A stretch of 64,000 nt of DNA from Desmodesmus armatus (lineage: Eukaryota > Chlorophyta > Chlorophyceae > Sphaeropleales > Scenedesmaceae). Shown here piece after piece: positions 11,474 to 22,577 of this stretch (position 1 is the stretch's first letter; every line of letters starts with the position of its first letter). The notes below the pieces were generated by a model. The model saw nothing but the letters and a program-made list of their open reading frames with translations, was not told where the DNA came from and ran no database searches. The translations under genes were made by a program, and so were the position numbers. The stretch is from positions 42,524 to 106,523 of the forward strand of contig VIIQ02000099.1 of assembly GCA_007449985.2 (NCBI GenBank), given 5' to 3'.

Positions 11474-14400
11474 ATGTCCAAAATCAGGCTAAAACCACAG
11501 CACTGGATTACGGGCTCGTCTCTTGTAGCGATCCTGCTGTTGCAACATCTGCTGGCTGGGTTTGGCTGGGTGCAGCGACTATCCCTACTCCCCCATCATG
11601 AGTCTACAGTTGTGCACGTCGACAAGTTCTTCCTCACCGACAAAGACGTGCATACGCCCACAAGTCTGCATGATAGTCATGTTGGTGACAGAGGAGCAAG
11701 TGCAGTCTCCACAAGGGTGACAGTTGAGAACAGACTGGAGAAGGCAGCAGCATATCAGCACCCCAGTACTGCAGTGCTGCATGTCCATCAGCAGCCCAGC
11801 CGTGACACAAAAACCAACACCAGCACTGCACGCCACACTGTCAGCCAGCACAGCTTTCAAGGACCGGATACACACCCCAGCGTGGACAAGCAACTGCCTC
11901 ATGGCTCGCTGAAAGATAACGCTCGCCAGGACCACATCCTGAGCCCAGTGCTGGCAGCCGCTGTCAGGTCACGCAACGACCCTGGCTACCATCAGAAACT
12001 AAAGGAAGCCGCATCGCAGCCAATTAATATTGCAGTCATGACTGGCTTGTTCTGGCAGCTGCCAACCACCCACACGCAGGGCTGCATGGTGGATGGCATC
12101 CCGCTGGATTGCCATATCCGGAAGGGAGGGAGTGAGGTAAGGACTGCAGCTGCGGATTGGTGCAAGCAGTACTGAAAAGCTCTTCTCATTTGGAGTACAT
12201 ATGCTGTATGATTGGGTTGAGCTGCATAAGGTACCAGTTGCAAGGCTCAAGAGCCAAAAGCGGGGTCTGTTGTGTATTGCCCCATGAGCGTCTTTGGGTC
12301 GCTGCGGGGCGTTCAGGCTTGGCCTGAGCCCTGTAACGGTAACAGAAATAGTGATGTTGATAGTGACAAAGCACAAACTGTATCACTGCACTCAGATTGT
12401 CAGTTGCCCAATGTGCACTTGAGGCCTCCTGTGCACTCCCCCCCCCCCCCCCCTTCCACCTTGCACCTCGCACCACCAGGGCACATGCATGACGGCCATT
12501 GAAAGCCACTGCAATCATCAATGCAAGCAAGTGCAACCCTTGGGGTCACCCTCACGGGAAAGCGTGGTGTTGCAAAGTGCTTTTTGACCCCACACCCTTC
12601 AGCCCAGGCTGTAGCCAAAGGCATGGCTACCAAAGGCCACCCCACGAGCAGCATGCACGCCTCAACCCCGCCCCATCTTCCTGCCCCAAAGCCATACAGG
12701 AGCTCTAGTACAGAGGCCAGCCAGGTAGCCACCACCCCTGACAACAAGGGGAAGTTGCTGCCCACCCTACAACCTCAATTTTAACCCTCCAGCCTAAACA
12801 GACACTCTGCAGCGCATTGCAGCTGAAGCAGTTCAAATAGGGTCACCCCTGGAACACACACCCAATCATTCAGGCCACACTGTAGAAGCTGAACAGGCAC
12901 CACAAGGCTCCCACCAACCCATCCATATGTCAGGTGTTGGCTGAGCACCTGGGTGCTGGTGCACGCGCGTCTGGTGCTAAAGCAAGGCATGCGCGTGGCA
13001 TAAAACCGTCTGTGGGTCGGTAGTCTCAACCCTGGGCGGCACGCACCACAACACCGCGATAGCTACCGGGACGCACTGCAGCATTGGAACGGGGCAGATG
13101 AAAATGTACAGAACCGCAGCGGAGACTACTACTGTATTTTGGGGCTGGGGATGTGTGTTGATCGCCAAACTTTTGGCGCTGAGTGCACGCACCCCCCCCC
13201 TCCCCCCGACTGCAGGCCACACTAAGTGCCCATCTGCCTAGCAACTTCAATCTGGGCTGCAAACGCACAATTTGACCCCATGTTGCAAACAGAGACGGCT
13301 GATGTCGCTGTTGTGACATGCACTTGCAGGAGTTTCTGAACAAAGCTGACGCTTTGTACTACCATGTCCCTTCTTTTGCTGGCCAGCCGCGCAAAAAGGC
13401 TTTCCCAGAACAGCTGCGGTTGGCGATGAGCCTTGAGAGTGCTGCATACTACACCAATCTTGACTCCCCCCGTTATATGTGTCAGTTTGACGCAGAAATG
13501 TCATACAGAACATGTGCGCAGGTCACCAAGTAAGTGGTTAGTGCGATGCCTGTTCACCCAAACTATGTGCGATTTTTTTGCAGTGTTCAGTGCTTTGTCC
13601 TGTATGTGTGCATCAGGCCACCGCTGCATCAATAATGTTGCGTGGCACTGCTGCTTCCTGGCATCACACATGTGTTGTGCACCAATTCTGAATGCAGCCA
13701 CTACCCAACCACTAAAATGCCTTTTAAACCTTGACAAGCTGCATGCAGCATCATGTTCAAGTGCGAGTTGCACCAAGTCCAATATGTGTTTTAACATGTC
13801 TACTCTGTCTACTGTACCTTGTCCGTTTGCAGTTGGTATTCCTTGGAGGCCCTGGACAAGCTGTTCAGCGTGAGTGACAGAGTTTGCACGCAAACACCTC
13901 ATGGCGTCGGGCTTGCTTCTAATGCTGAGGATGGGAGGTAACCTTCCCAAGCTGTACGTGTACTGGGCTTGCAGTACTGCAAGGGGGCAGCGCATCAGGA
14001 GAACGGCGGCGTTTCATCAGGCTATGGTAGTGCTGACTTGAAGCCATCGTGTCTGCCTACGCAGATTGCGCCTGTACCCTTTGACCAAAAGCTGCACGCA
14101 ATTGCCTACATCAACAGCAACTGCGATGCGCAGTCAGGACGCTCAGCAATAATGCGCAAGTTGATCGCCCTGGGTGACAAAGCAAAGGTGCGCAAAGTGT
14201 GAGATCAGCGGCAGCAGTTGATGATGTTTAACGGTGACATTCATGCATTTGTACAGTATGACATATGTAGAGCATCTGGCTGTGAGTGTGTGTGGGCCGG
14301 AGGGTGTGGCTGTGGGTGGGGTGGAGGGGGGCGCGCTGGACGAGGCTAAGCCCGCGCACAACCGTGTGACCACCCTCTGACAATGTGCATGTTGCTGTTG

Positions 14401-16791
14401 GCTGCAGGTGCCAGTGCACTCTTTAGGAAGGTGTGACAATAACAGACAATGGCCATCAGGCGGGCTCTCCAAGGTAGAGGTCATGCGCAAGTACAAGTTC
14501 TGTGTTGCCATGGAGAACAGCATACGGCAGGACTACATGACCGAGAAAATGTGGGATGGGCTGATGGCGGGCTGCATCCCCATCTACATGGGCAGCAACA
14601 ACGCACCACACATCATACCGGATCCAAACAGTGTCCTTGTGTGAGTCTCGCGAGATGTGTGCATTATGGCAGCATTGAGGCCAGAGACGTGGTATTCTGC
14701 ATGGCAGTGTACACATCTGGTACTTGTGATGGCTGGTGCGACATGCTCAAAGGGATGGAGCAATGCTGCCAGCCCCATTGTTTGTGCAGCCCGGCTAACT
14801 GGGCCAGCTGACATTGATCCCTCTCGTCACAGCACAGGATGGCACAGTACAGCACAGTGCAGTGATGGGTGTGGAGAGCCGAGTCTCATCCCCCATACTA
14901 GCCAGCAGCTGAAAATTCATATCACATCCACTCACTTATTGGAGTGATGCGCCGATTGATCTGCAGGTATGATCCATCTGGCAAATCTGGCCATGCTTCC
15001 ACCCCGGAGCAACTGGATGCACTGATGCATGAGATAGGAGCCAACCAGCAGAGATATGAAACCGTGCTGGCCTGGAAGCATAGAAAGGTAGGCCAAGACT
15101 GCTGATAAGATACTGCACATATGCTATACTGATATCACGATGTGGTCAAACCGGAGCAATGGCTTGGCAATATCGCCAACCAATTCAGCTCAGTAGAGGT
15201 TATTTAGCACTCTGATGTGATGCCGTATACCAGACCACTGGAGAAAGCGCATGGTGCTTGTACTGTACTGTTGCCAGGGGGGGGGGGGGGCAGCTAGCTG
15301 CGTACACACCCGCCCACGCACGTGCCCACAAATGCACACACACATGCACGCAATTGGGGGAAGAAAATGTTACACGCAGACACATTCGCCACACATCAAT
15401 GGCATTGCCTGCCAGGGTTGAACCGGTTGAAACACTAAGGTGGGGAAAAACCCCGATCCCCGTCAGTGGTTTGCACCACCTACACCAGATAGTAGCCTGA
15501 TTCAAAGCAAGACAGCAAAGGAGACTTCGTTGACATCCTGAGGCAACACGACAACCTTGTACAGAAGTGGGAAGCAAACAGCTAGGATCCAGCAGGCAGC
15601 AACACCAAGAAATACCCCTTGTCAGGTCAGATACCCAAAGTCAGCCCAAGAAGGCGCGCCCGGCGCACTTTCATCTTGTACAGAGTGTATGCCAACGCAG
15701 ACTGCTCTCCATGTTGAAACACTGATCGCACACATTCAGGGTCGTCCAGTACCACAGCATCAGACAGGGGAAAGGCCGTGCAAGCGGCGCGCAAATCATC
15801 GTAAACAGGGCACTCCAACAGGAAGTGCTTCAAGTCTTCCACATTGCAATTGCGCAAACCCAGCTGCCTGGAAACATAGAAAGGATGGGGGGGGGGATGC
15901 TGCTTGACCGATACCATTGACTCAATGGTACTAGTAGTACTGGCAGCGACCGATTGTGAAACAGGTTTGAATGGCGGCCTTGGTGTGCTTCTGTTGGTCC
16001 GGGCACACACATTTTGCCTTGGAAGGCGATGCCATTGCATGCGGCATGACGTGCTGTGTTATTGAGGCTTTGCCTCTGGCCCCCCTGGTCTACTTTGCTT
16101 GGGATCAGCAGTCAGCAGAGTTTTGACTCCTCTGCAACCCTGAAAACACAACTCCAGACATACCTACGTTTGATGTCCTGACCTACACCTGACAGTGTCC
16201 AGAGCATGTAGAAGATCATGCATCACCTTTTGTTGACATCAAATGGCAACACCTCGGCTTCATCACATGGTGTGTGGGGGAGCCTGGTGTGTTGGCTAGT
16301 AACAGTGGGTTGCCCAGTGAGAGTTGACCTTTGTGACCTGTTCTGCTTGATTTGTTGCGCCTCTGTCATGCAGCCTGAAGAGCAACCGTCTGAAGTCTTC
16401 CGATACCTATGGGATGTGCGGCGCACGACAGGGGAGTGCTTCTTGTGCCAGTTCCTGGCACGGCATAGAGCAGAACCGAAGCAACGATATACTACATGCC
16501 TATTCAACAAGGAATGGTAAGTACTGTAACAGAGCCACAACAAACTAGAATTCCTGGGGGGAAAATGCTCTCCAGACACTACAGGGAGCTGCCTGCTGTT
16601 TATTGTTGAGATCATCAGGCTGACAGTGGCTATGCAAACCAACATAGTAACTATTATAAACGTGTTTAGGTGTTGATGCACCTCTGTACGACAACTCACA
16701 GTGATGGTTTGTTACTGCCTGCAGGATGGAGTCTGCTGGCCAACATTACGCTCCAGAAGAGCAGTACTGCCAACAAGATGCAGCCCACTGA
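11474..16791 (+). CDS. GT10 family alpha-1,3-fucosyltransferase
   Basis: Eight exons can be joined with intact frame: 11474-12136, 13330-13529, 13833-13869, 14065-14187, 14408-14640, 14967-15087, 16374-16516 and 16725-16791, giving about 528 residues. All introns are GT-AG. The ATG at 11474 opens a short basic head and a hydrophobic anchor (about residues 13-32), then a long Ser/Thr/His-rich stem. The catalytic part shows GT10 hallmarks in order: DALYYHVPSF, ESAAYYTNLDSPRYMCQFDAEMSYR (split here over two blocks), AIAYINSNC, VHSLGRC, and the GDP-fucose signature KFCVAMENS followed by YMTEKMWDGLMAGCIPIYMG (about 370-405). A CFLC cysteine pair lies near the C-terminus. The family transfers fucose from GDP-Fuc in alpha-1,3/4 linkage, in plants to the N-glycan core. 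Exon 3 is only 37 nt. Intron 1 carries a 700-bp dispersed repeat and intron 6 a LINE fragment. Family assignment is strong; acceptor is unknown. Confidence 0.87.
12490..13195 (+). repeat. Dispersed ~700-bp repeat, copy 1 (GT10 intron 1)
   Basis: Matches 25880-26540 in the same orientation with scattered differences. Shared blocks in order include CACTGCAATCATCAATGCA, CCCACACCCTTCAG, CCCAAAGCCAT, GGAACACACAC, CAAGGCTCCCACCA, GCGCGTGGCATAAA and GGTAGTCTCAA. Neither copy keeps an open frame, so it is probably a non-coding mobile element of unknown class. Confidence 0.8.
15627..16040 (-). mobile_element. LINE 3' fragment (C-terminal region of a reverse transcriptase ORF) inside GT10 intron 6
   Basis: An open minus frame contains NVEDLKHFLLECPVYDDLRA, the signature that follows the zinc-knuckle region near the C-terminus of many non-LTR retrotransposon polyproteins (typically C-x-x-C, then VEDxxHFLLECPxY). 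The knuckle cysteines upstream are disrupted and the catalytic domain is missing, so this is a dead 5'-truncated insertion. It lies antisense to the host gene. Its C-terminus differs from that of the element at 29.6-31.4 kb, so a second LINE family is present. Confidence 0.7.
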
Positions 16792-18179
16792 CTAGCCTCA
16801 ACCTGATTGCGCGAACTTGTGCATTTACATATCTGTTGGCGATATGGTCGATGAGCAGTTGCTCGTAGCACAGATGCCTACATTCCCTGCAGTGTGGGTC
16901 AGTGGGGTGATAGCACCCCACTGCAGAAGGTGACAACCTACCAAGGCTTGTCAGTCCATGACAATACTGCATGGCACTGCAATCATACACCCACGTGTAA
17001 GCATTATGTATCACCAACCAGCACCGGCACCAGAGGAACGTCACCCAATCAAGGGCGACAGGCAACACGGCACAACAGCAGCAGCCTCTGACAGACATGT
17101 TAGGGACCCAGGGGACCAGTCTCAGCTGCCGCTGTGCATGAGCAATTGAGGGCTGGATGGTGCCACTTTGCAAGACATGAAGAGTGCAACACAAGGTCCG
17201 CAAGACCATGTACCATAACAAGTGACATTATAGAAGTGGTGATGGGCATGTACGACTGCACATGCGCACACAAGCACCCTATTCAAGCTTGCAATTCTAG
17301 TACTACAGACTGTCTGCGACAATTGGAGGCTGAGCACCCCCCCCCCCCTGGCACACACCACCACCAAAGTGCAGTCCCTTACATTTTACCAAAGTGCATG
17401 CATGCTGCCCTCCCAGTTACAATCTTATGGCCAACTTGCACCATCATCATTCAGACCCTTGCCAGCACGCTCATTGTGCCGGAGCAAGATGTCTAGCTCA
17501 GGGCACACAGCATTGCCAGACAAACGCAGAACTCACCATTCATGAAGCATTGCAGCCCAGCAGAGCCTGGGGTGCAGTACAGCCACCCCAACCTGAACAG
17601 GACATGGAAAAGCAAGGACAGAAAACAAAGACCGCTCAAGGACCGCCACATGTCGCTCAGCACATACTCACAGTGTCTCTTGCACCCCCTGTACACCCCA
17701 ACAACAGGCACCCCCACCAATTTCTTGCACCCCCACCAACAGGCACCCCCACCAACCTCTTGCACCCCCACCAACAGGCAGTGCAAGAGCCAACAGCATG
17801 TGCGAGGGACGCAGAAGGCAGGCTGCCGGTCTGCATCACAGCCTGTTTGGCCCACTAGCTGACAAATACTTGCATGTCAAGCAATTGACCCCACTTGCGC
17901 ATACCAACATGTGTACTCACAGCTTCAGCTGAGATGTACTTGCAATGCAGACATATTGCAGTTTGCAAATCATGCGGCCGCCGGCGTGGCATATGTCTCA
18001 CCCCTTCCTGGCTCCCTCATTTCGCTGCCCCCGTCCCCTTGAGTCATGCAAATGAGTGTGTACTACAGTAGTACCAAATCAGAATGTAGAATGTGAGCCT
18101 AGAAAATTCAGCATGCATACACGAAAAGTTGCCATACAGCCCCCCCTCCCTGGCTCATGTCACCAACCCCCCGGCTCAT
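16792..18179. other. Intergenic region after GT10, with a small C-rich minisatellite
   Basis: Positions 17690-17785 carry about 2.5 copies of a ~36-bp unit (CACCCCCACCAACAGG and CACCCCCACCAATTTCTTG variants). No gene is recognised; open frames on both strands are repeat-driven. Confidence 0.5.
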
Positions 18180-19200
18180 GCCTAGACGCAACGCCACCAA
18201 AGTAGCCTATCTAGCACCACAGTGGTTCTTATGTGGCTGGAGCTTATGACTGCTTGCCTAGCCAAAGCATCGACTTGCTTTATGTCAACCTGCTTGAATG
18301 GCCATTGCAACATAATTACAGTCACCCATCCCCCCCCCCCCCCCCCCCCCATATGCCCTGCAGTCAGCTGCACTGAAGCTTGCACACATTCAAACCACAC
18401 TGGATCTCAAGCTATTGGAGCTTGGGGTGGAAGCATAGCACACACCCTTCCACGCTAAATTGCACGATGTGCATTTATGCATGGGACAGCATTTCCTGCA
18501 TCCCCCCCAAGCTCATGCCCACGTTCAGCGCCCCCAAAGTCACCCACATCAGCACCACAGTGGTTTCCATGTTGCTGAAGTACCTAGTTGTATGCCTTCC
18601 CAAAGCAGAGACTTGCTGAATAGAAGACTGCTCGTTTGGACATTACAGCAGAACCACATTCACCCAACTCCCCCCCCCCCCAGCGCCCCCATATGCCCTG
18701 CATTCAGCTCCACCAAGGTCTTGCACATCCACACCACACTGTATCTCAAGCTACTAGAGCACTTGCTTTGAATATAATGTGGAGTTGCTGTACAAGACTT
18801 TTGTCAAGCAAAATGCCAGGTCTAGGCAAGGGGTGTGGGCGAGGCGGGGGAAATTGATCTACTGTGGCAAGCCTTCACACTCATTGTGAAACTTAGTTTG
18901 AAGTGGTGTATGCATTGCATCCCCTCACAAGCTCTAGCAGCTTGAGATATGGTGTGGTATTGATGTACGCGACTTTGGTGGCCTACCAAAGCAAAGCCTG
19001 GTCGGGGGGGGGGGTGAGGTGAAAGACGGTCTCAAGCCAAAATATGCATTCATGCAGTATACCGTGGAGCGGTGTGTGCTGTGCATCCACTCACAAGCCC
19101 CAGTAGCTTGAAGTACGATGTTGCTGTACAGGACCTTGGTGGAGCAGAATGCAAGGCCTACGGAGTGGTGGCAGAGGGGGTGGGGTGGGGGGAAAGGGGT
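18180..19200. repeat. C-tract repeat family, diverged copies in both orientations
   Basis: Plus-oriented copies cover about 18200-18780 (GCATTTATGC, a C tract, CATATGCCCTGCAGTCAGCT, CACACTG, CAAGCTA). Minus-oriented copies cover about 18880-19200 (CACAAGC, TAGCTTGA, GACTTTGGTG, then a G tract). Together they form a large imperfect inverted repeat. These are more diverged than the copies at 32-33 and 58-60 kb. Confidence 0.65.
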
Positions 19201-20166
19201 GTGTGAGAATTACTGTCCCAGGCCTACATACACATCGTGACCTCAGTTGCTACCCCTCCCCCTCACCTCTCCCGAGCTGCCACAAGTTGTGTTTCCTCCC
19301 CCCCCCCAAATCAAGCATGGTGCATTAACCAAAACTTCAGCCCTTCAAACACCTCTTGATGTGGAACAAAAAGTGGGCCCCCTTGTACCAAATTGCAGTT
19401 TCGTGTTGAGATTTACCGGCACGCTGCGATTTCCCGGGCCGGTAAAAGTGAAATACTCAGTACCCAACGTCGTCGCTGCAGAAAACCTTTTGATAAGGAT
19501 GTTGCACACACGAGCTTGTCGGATTACAGGCTGAGCCGGCATTCACACGAACGCAATGTGTGAGGGCAGGAACGTGGAAAGGCTGAACCTACATGCACCG
19601 TGTGCACATCATCAACTTGCCTTCCACATGCCAGCCCCACAGCTCCTAAGCAGCCTGCGTTCTGCAGCCTTTGAGAAGCCTCTCGCTCCAAATTCAAACG
19701 AGACAAGCCCACACTGCCACCTGGCAAAACAAATGCCTTGGGTGGCATCCATACGGACACACACACACACACACTGGAACAAGCACACGAACACGTCAAC
19801 ATGCGTTACTCTTGACCTCTAGTTTTGTTATCGCCCCTGCAGAAGATCCTGCAACATTGAGTTGATAATTGTTGACTGCAACACTGTAGACTTCAGCACC
19901 ACATATGCAGTTGAACCTTGAAACAACAGCCAGCAGGCAGCACTATCAACCCCTGCATGCTTGACACAAGTGGCTCATCTGTGTGGACTTAGACAAACTT
20001 GACAATAGTTCAACATGCATGGCAGGTCTAAGCTAACTGTGGCAATGTATCAACATAATAAGACTGTCAGCTCCCGGCTTCACCCAAGTAGGAAAGGGGG
20101 GCGTGCCGATATCCAAAAAACAACACACCCCGTCGCTTCCAAGCAAAATTTATGTGCATCCACCAG
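19201..20166. other. Spacer with a short CA microsatellite
   Basis: A (CA)n tract lies at about 19759-19774. No gene is recognised. The right part is the presumed 3' untranslated region of the minus-strand GT23-like gene ending at 20167. Confidence 0.4.
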
Positions 20167-22012
20167 TCACCAGTTCAGGTCCAACCCGCCCTGCCTACGC
20201 ATGAGCTGCTCATCAACATCCAAAAACACTCTGTGGGCCTTGCAACGCACTGTCGCCCTCAACTCTTCGATGAGCCGTGACCAGTTGGAGTAGAACGAGG
20301 CCACAAAGCCGTCACACGACAGACTGAGGTCCAGGTTGAGCAGGCAGTCTAGCACCTCCTCACTGTAGCCGTGCTGTGCCATGTAAGCCAGATTGCTGAC
20401 ACCCCGATCAGGCCTGCAGGTCATCAACAAAAGTTCACCTGAGCGCAATATAAATAAGCAATGAAGGAGACTGGCTGATACTACCACATGATTGATGCCA
20501 ATCTCAACCAGTCAGCATATGCTCATACGGCCTAGCACCAGCAACAAAAAAATAATACAAGGCACCTCGGCAGCTGACCTTTGTGCTGCGACATCAACAC
20601 CGAATTTTGTGAACCAGTCACTCACTTGCGTTTCATGTTGACGAAGGTGGTGCTCCAATTGCGAGCTGACAATGTGAAGAATTCCACAGTTGCAGGGTCT
20701 TCTGTGCTCAGAAACACCTGGCGTGTCAGGCTGGAGTCTATTTGCCGCAGCTGCTCTGTTGCAGAATCATAAGCAGCATCCTCCCAAACCTTGGCTTCAA
20801 CACCCTTATCTCCATGGCGCACATACAGACTGATGCAACCACCTTGCAGGGGTGCTCCTTGTAGCTTCTCCTTCCTGCGCTTGGCTAGTTCAGTCCGTGT
20901 GCGCTGATTGGGTCTCAACATGTACGCAACTGCCTGTGCGCGCCACCACCAGTATCTCCTAGCCTCCGCCAGCCCCACACTGTCCAAAATGTCTTTGAAG
21001 AGGGACGGTGTGAGGGCGCGCACCAAGTGTGCCGCCTGTGCACTAATAGCCACTACGCGTGGTGACGCAGGATGTGATGCATGGAACTCTGCCAGACTCG
21101 AAGTTCTGAGTGTCTGGGCTGCCGTCAGGTCCTGCTCTGTTAGCCCAGTAGACTGGAGTGTGCAGTTGCTGAGGGGCATAAAGTAGCAAGAATCCAAAGT
21201 GTTGCGGTCGCCACAATATGGCGTGCTTGTCAAGAAGTGTCCAGGCGCCTCAACAAACACACGCCCCATCTCTAAAGCTGCAGCCATAGCAGCAGCCTGT
21301 GCGTGGAACACTGAGCCAATCCCACTGCGTTGCAACAAGCAGCCAATCATGTGAGTGAAGGTGCTGGTGTTGACAAGGTGCCCTGTTAGTTCTGAAAAAC
21401 AAACAGCAGATGGATCTGATCAGCAGAGCAACCTATCAACCCAACTGCAACCAGGCAGCGCCAGCATGTAAATACTAGCAGACTCACACAGTGTAGTACA
21501 TCACACCTTGAGATTGCTCGGTACACCACCAGCTTGGCCTGCTTGCAGTCGCCAGGCATTTGATTGGCTTCTATGGCCTTTTGCGCCATCAATGTAGCAG
21601 GCAGCACGGCAGGTTCGCCCAGTGCTGCAGGCTTGGCATACGTCTGAAAGGGCTGTATGCTCCCCTTGGCTGCTTGGGCAGAACTTGCCGAGCTGATGGG
21701 CTCTGTCCATGCACCTGCGGGCCAACTGCTGCTTTCTGGACAGACATCTAGGTGTCCTGTTGACGATTCTCCAAAAATGAAGTGACGCCTCCAGTTGGGT
21801 TGTATGCACTGCCAGCAGCCTTGGTGCACCTGTTCTGGCTGCTTGCTTAGCTGAACCTGCAGGCTTTCGTAGGCATATGTGGATTGCAGTTCAGTAAATC
21901 CCTTACTACTAGAACCACCCACGATCACCAGTGTGAACGTGTTATGGACCAAGATCGCCAGTATGAACACCATGGTCAAGCGAAAGACAATGACAGGCTG
22001 CATTTTCGTCAT
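20167..22012 (-). CDS. GT23-like (FUT8-related) fucosyltransferase family protein
   Basis: Three minus-strand exons: about 22012-21507, about 21391-20626 and 20413-20167, roughly 505 residues. The start is the first ATG of exon 1 (22012); it is followed at once by a hydrophobic anchor (VFRLTMVFILAILVHNTF), so a type II membrane protein is likely. The catalytic region parallels FUT8: GIGSVFHAQAAAMAAALEMG (GxG..H motif), CISLYVRHGDKGVE (compare VHVRRTDK in FUT8, GDP-binding), VFLSTEDPATVEFF (compare YLATDDPSLL) and DGFVASFYSNWSRLIEEL (compare the CTFSSQVCRVAYEI region). FUT8 adds alpha-1,6-fucose to the N-glycan core; land plants use alpha-1,3 instead. The exon 2/3 junction (20626/20413) joins in phase, but the exon 1/2 junction does not resolve cleanly with the best-looking sites, so those edges are approximate. 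No SH3 domain is seen. It is divergent from the gene to the right. Confidence 0.75.
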
Positions 22013-22577
22013 CAACACTCACATGCGCGCACAAAAGTATTCAACATGTGATGGGTTGCATGGCTGGACAGAGAACCAGAAGACGTGTTCGCGGTGAACT
22101 TCCAACTTGAACTCCCAATTCAGCACTTCTGCTACATAGTCACACATTCAGCTGTGTCTGACACTGACACTGCTGCTTCAAACTCCGTCCCGTATTGGCT
22201 CTTACAGCCACGCAGTACCCAGTGCAGACGATCGCGACATACGATGTGCCTTTTCGCACATACTAGAACCAGCTGCAGCGCCAGACATGCTGCTGAGCAC
22301 GTCAGACCACTCAACTTGCAGTCAGAGTGCCAGCAGAGAGCTGGTCGAGAGTCCAGGCCCTTGAGGTGAAGAGGTCGACCTGTATGACACTGAGTCCTCC
22401 CAGTCTTTTGAAAGCCTGTGCAGCTGCCTGCCGGTGCATATGGATGGTGGTGTGATTTCACCCCTTGGGGTACTGCCAACAGTCAGCAACCACCCTGTGT
22501 TGCCCCCTGTATGCGGTCACGTCATACCGTCAGTAGTTCCTTTGGACACCCCAAACATCCCACTTGTCTAATCACAG
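22013..22577. promoter_or_regulatory. Presumed divergent promoter region
   Basis: About 565 bp separate the ATG of the minus-strand GT23-like gene from the first open segment of the plus-strand gene to the right. Both presumably start transcription within it. I see no TATA-like box or other motif that I would call. Confidence 0.3.
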
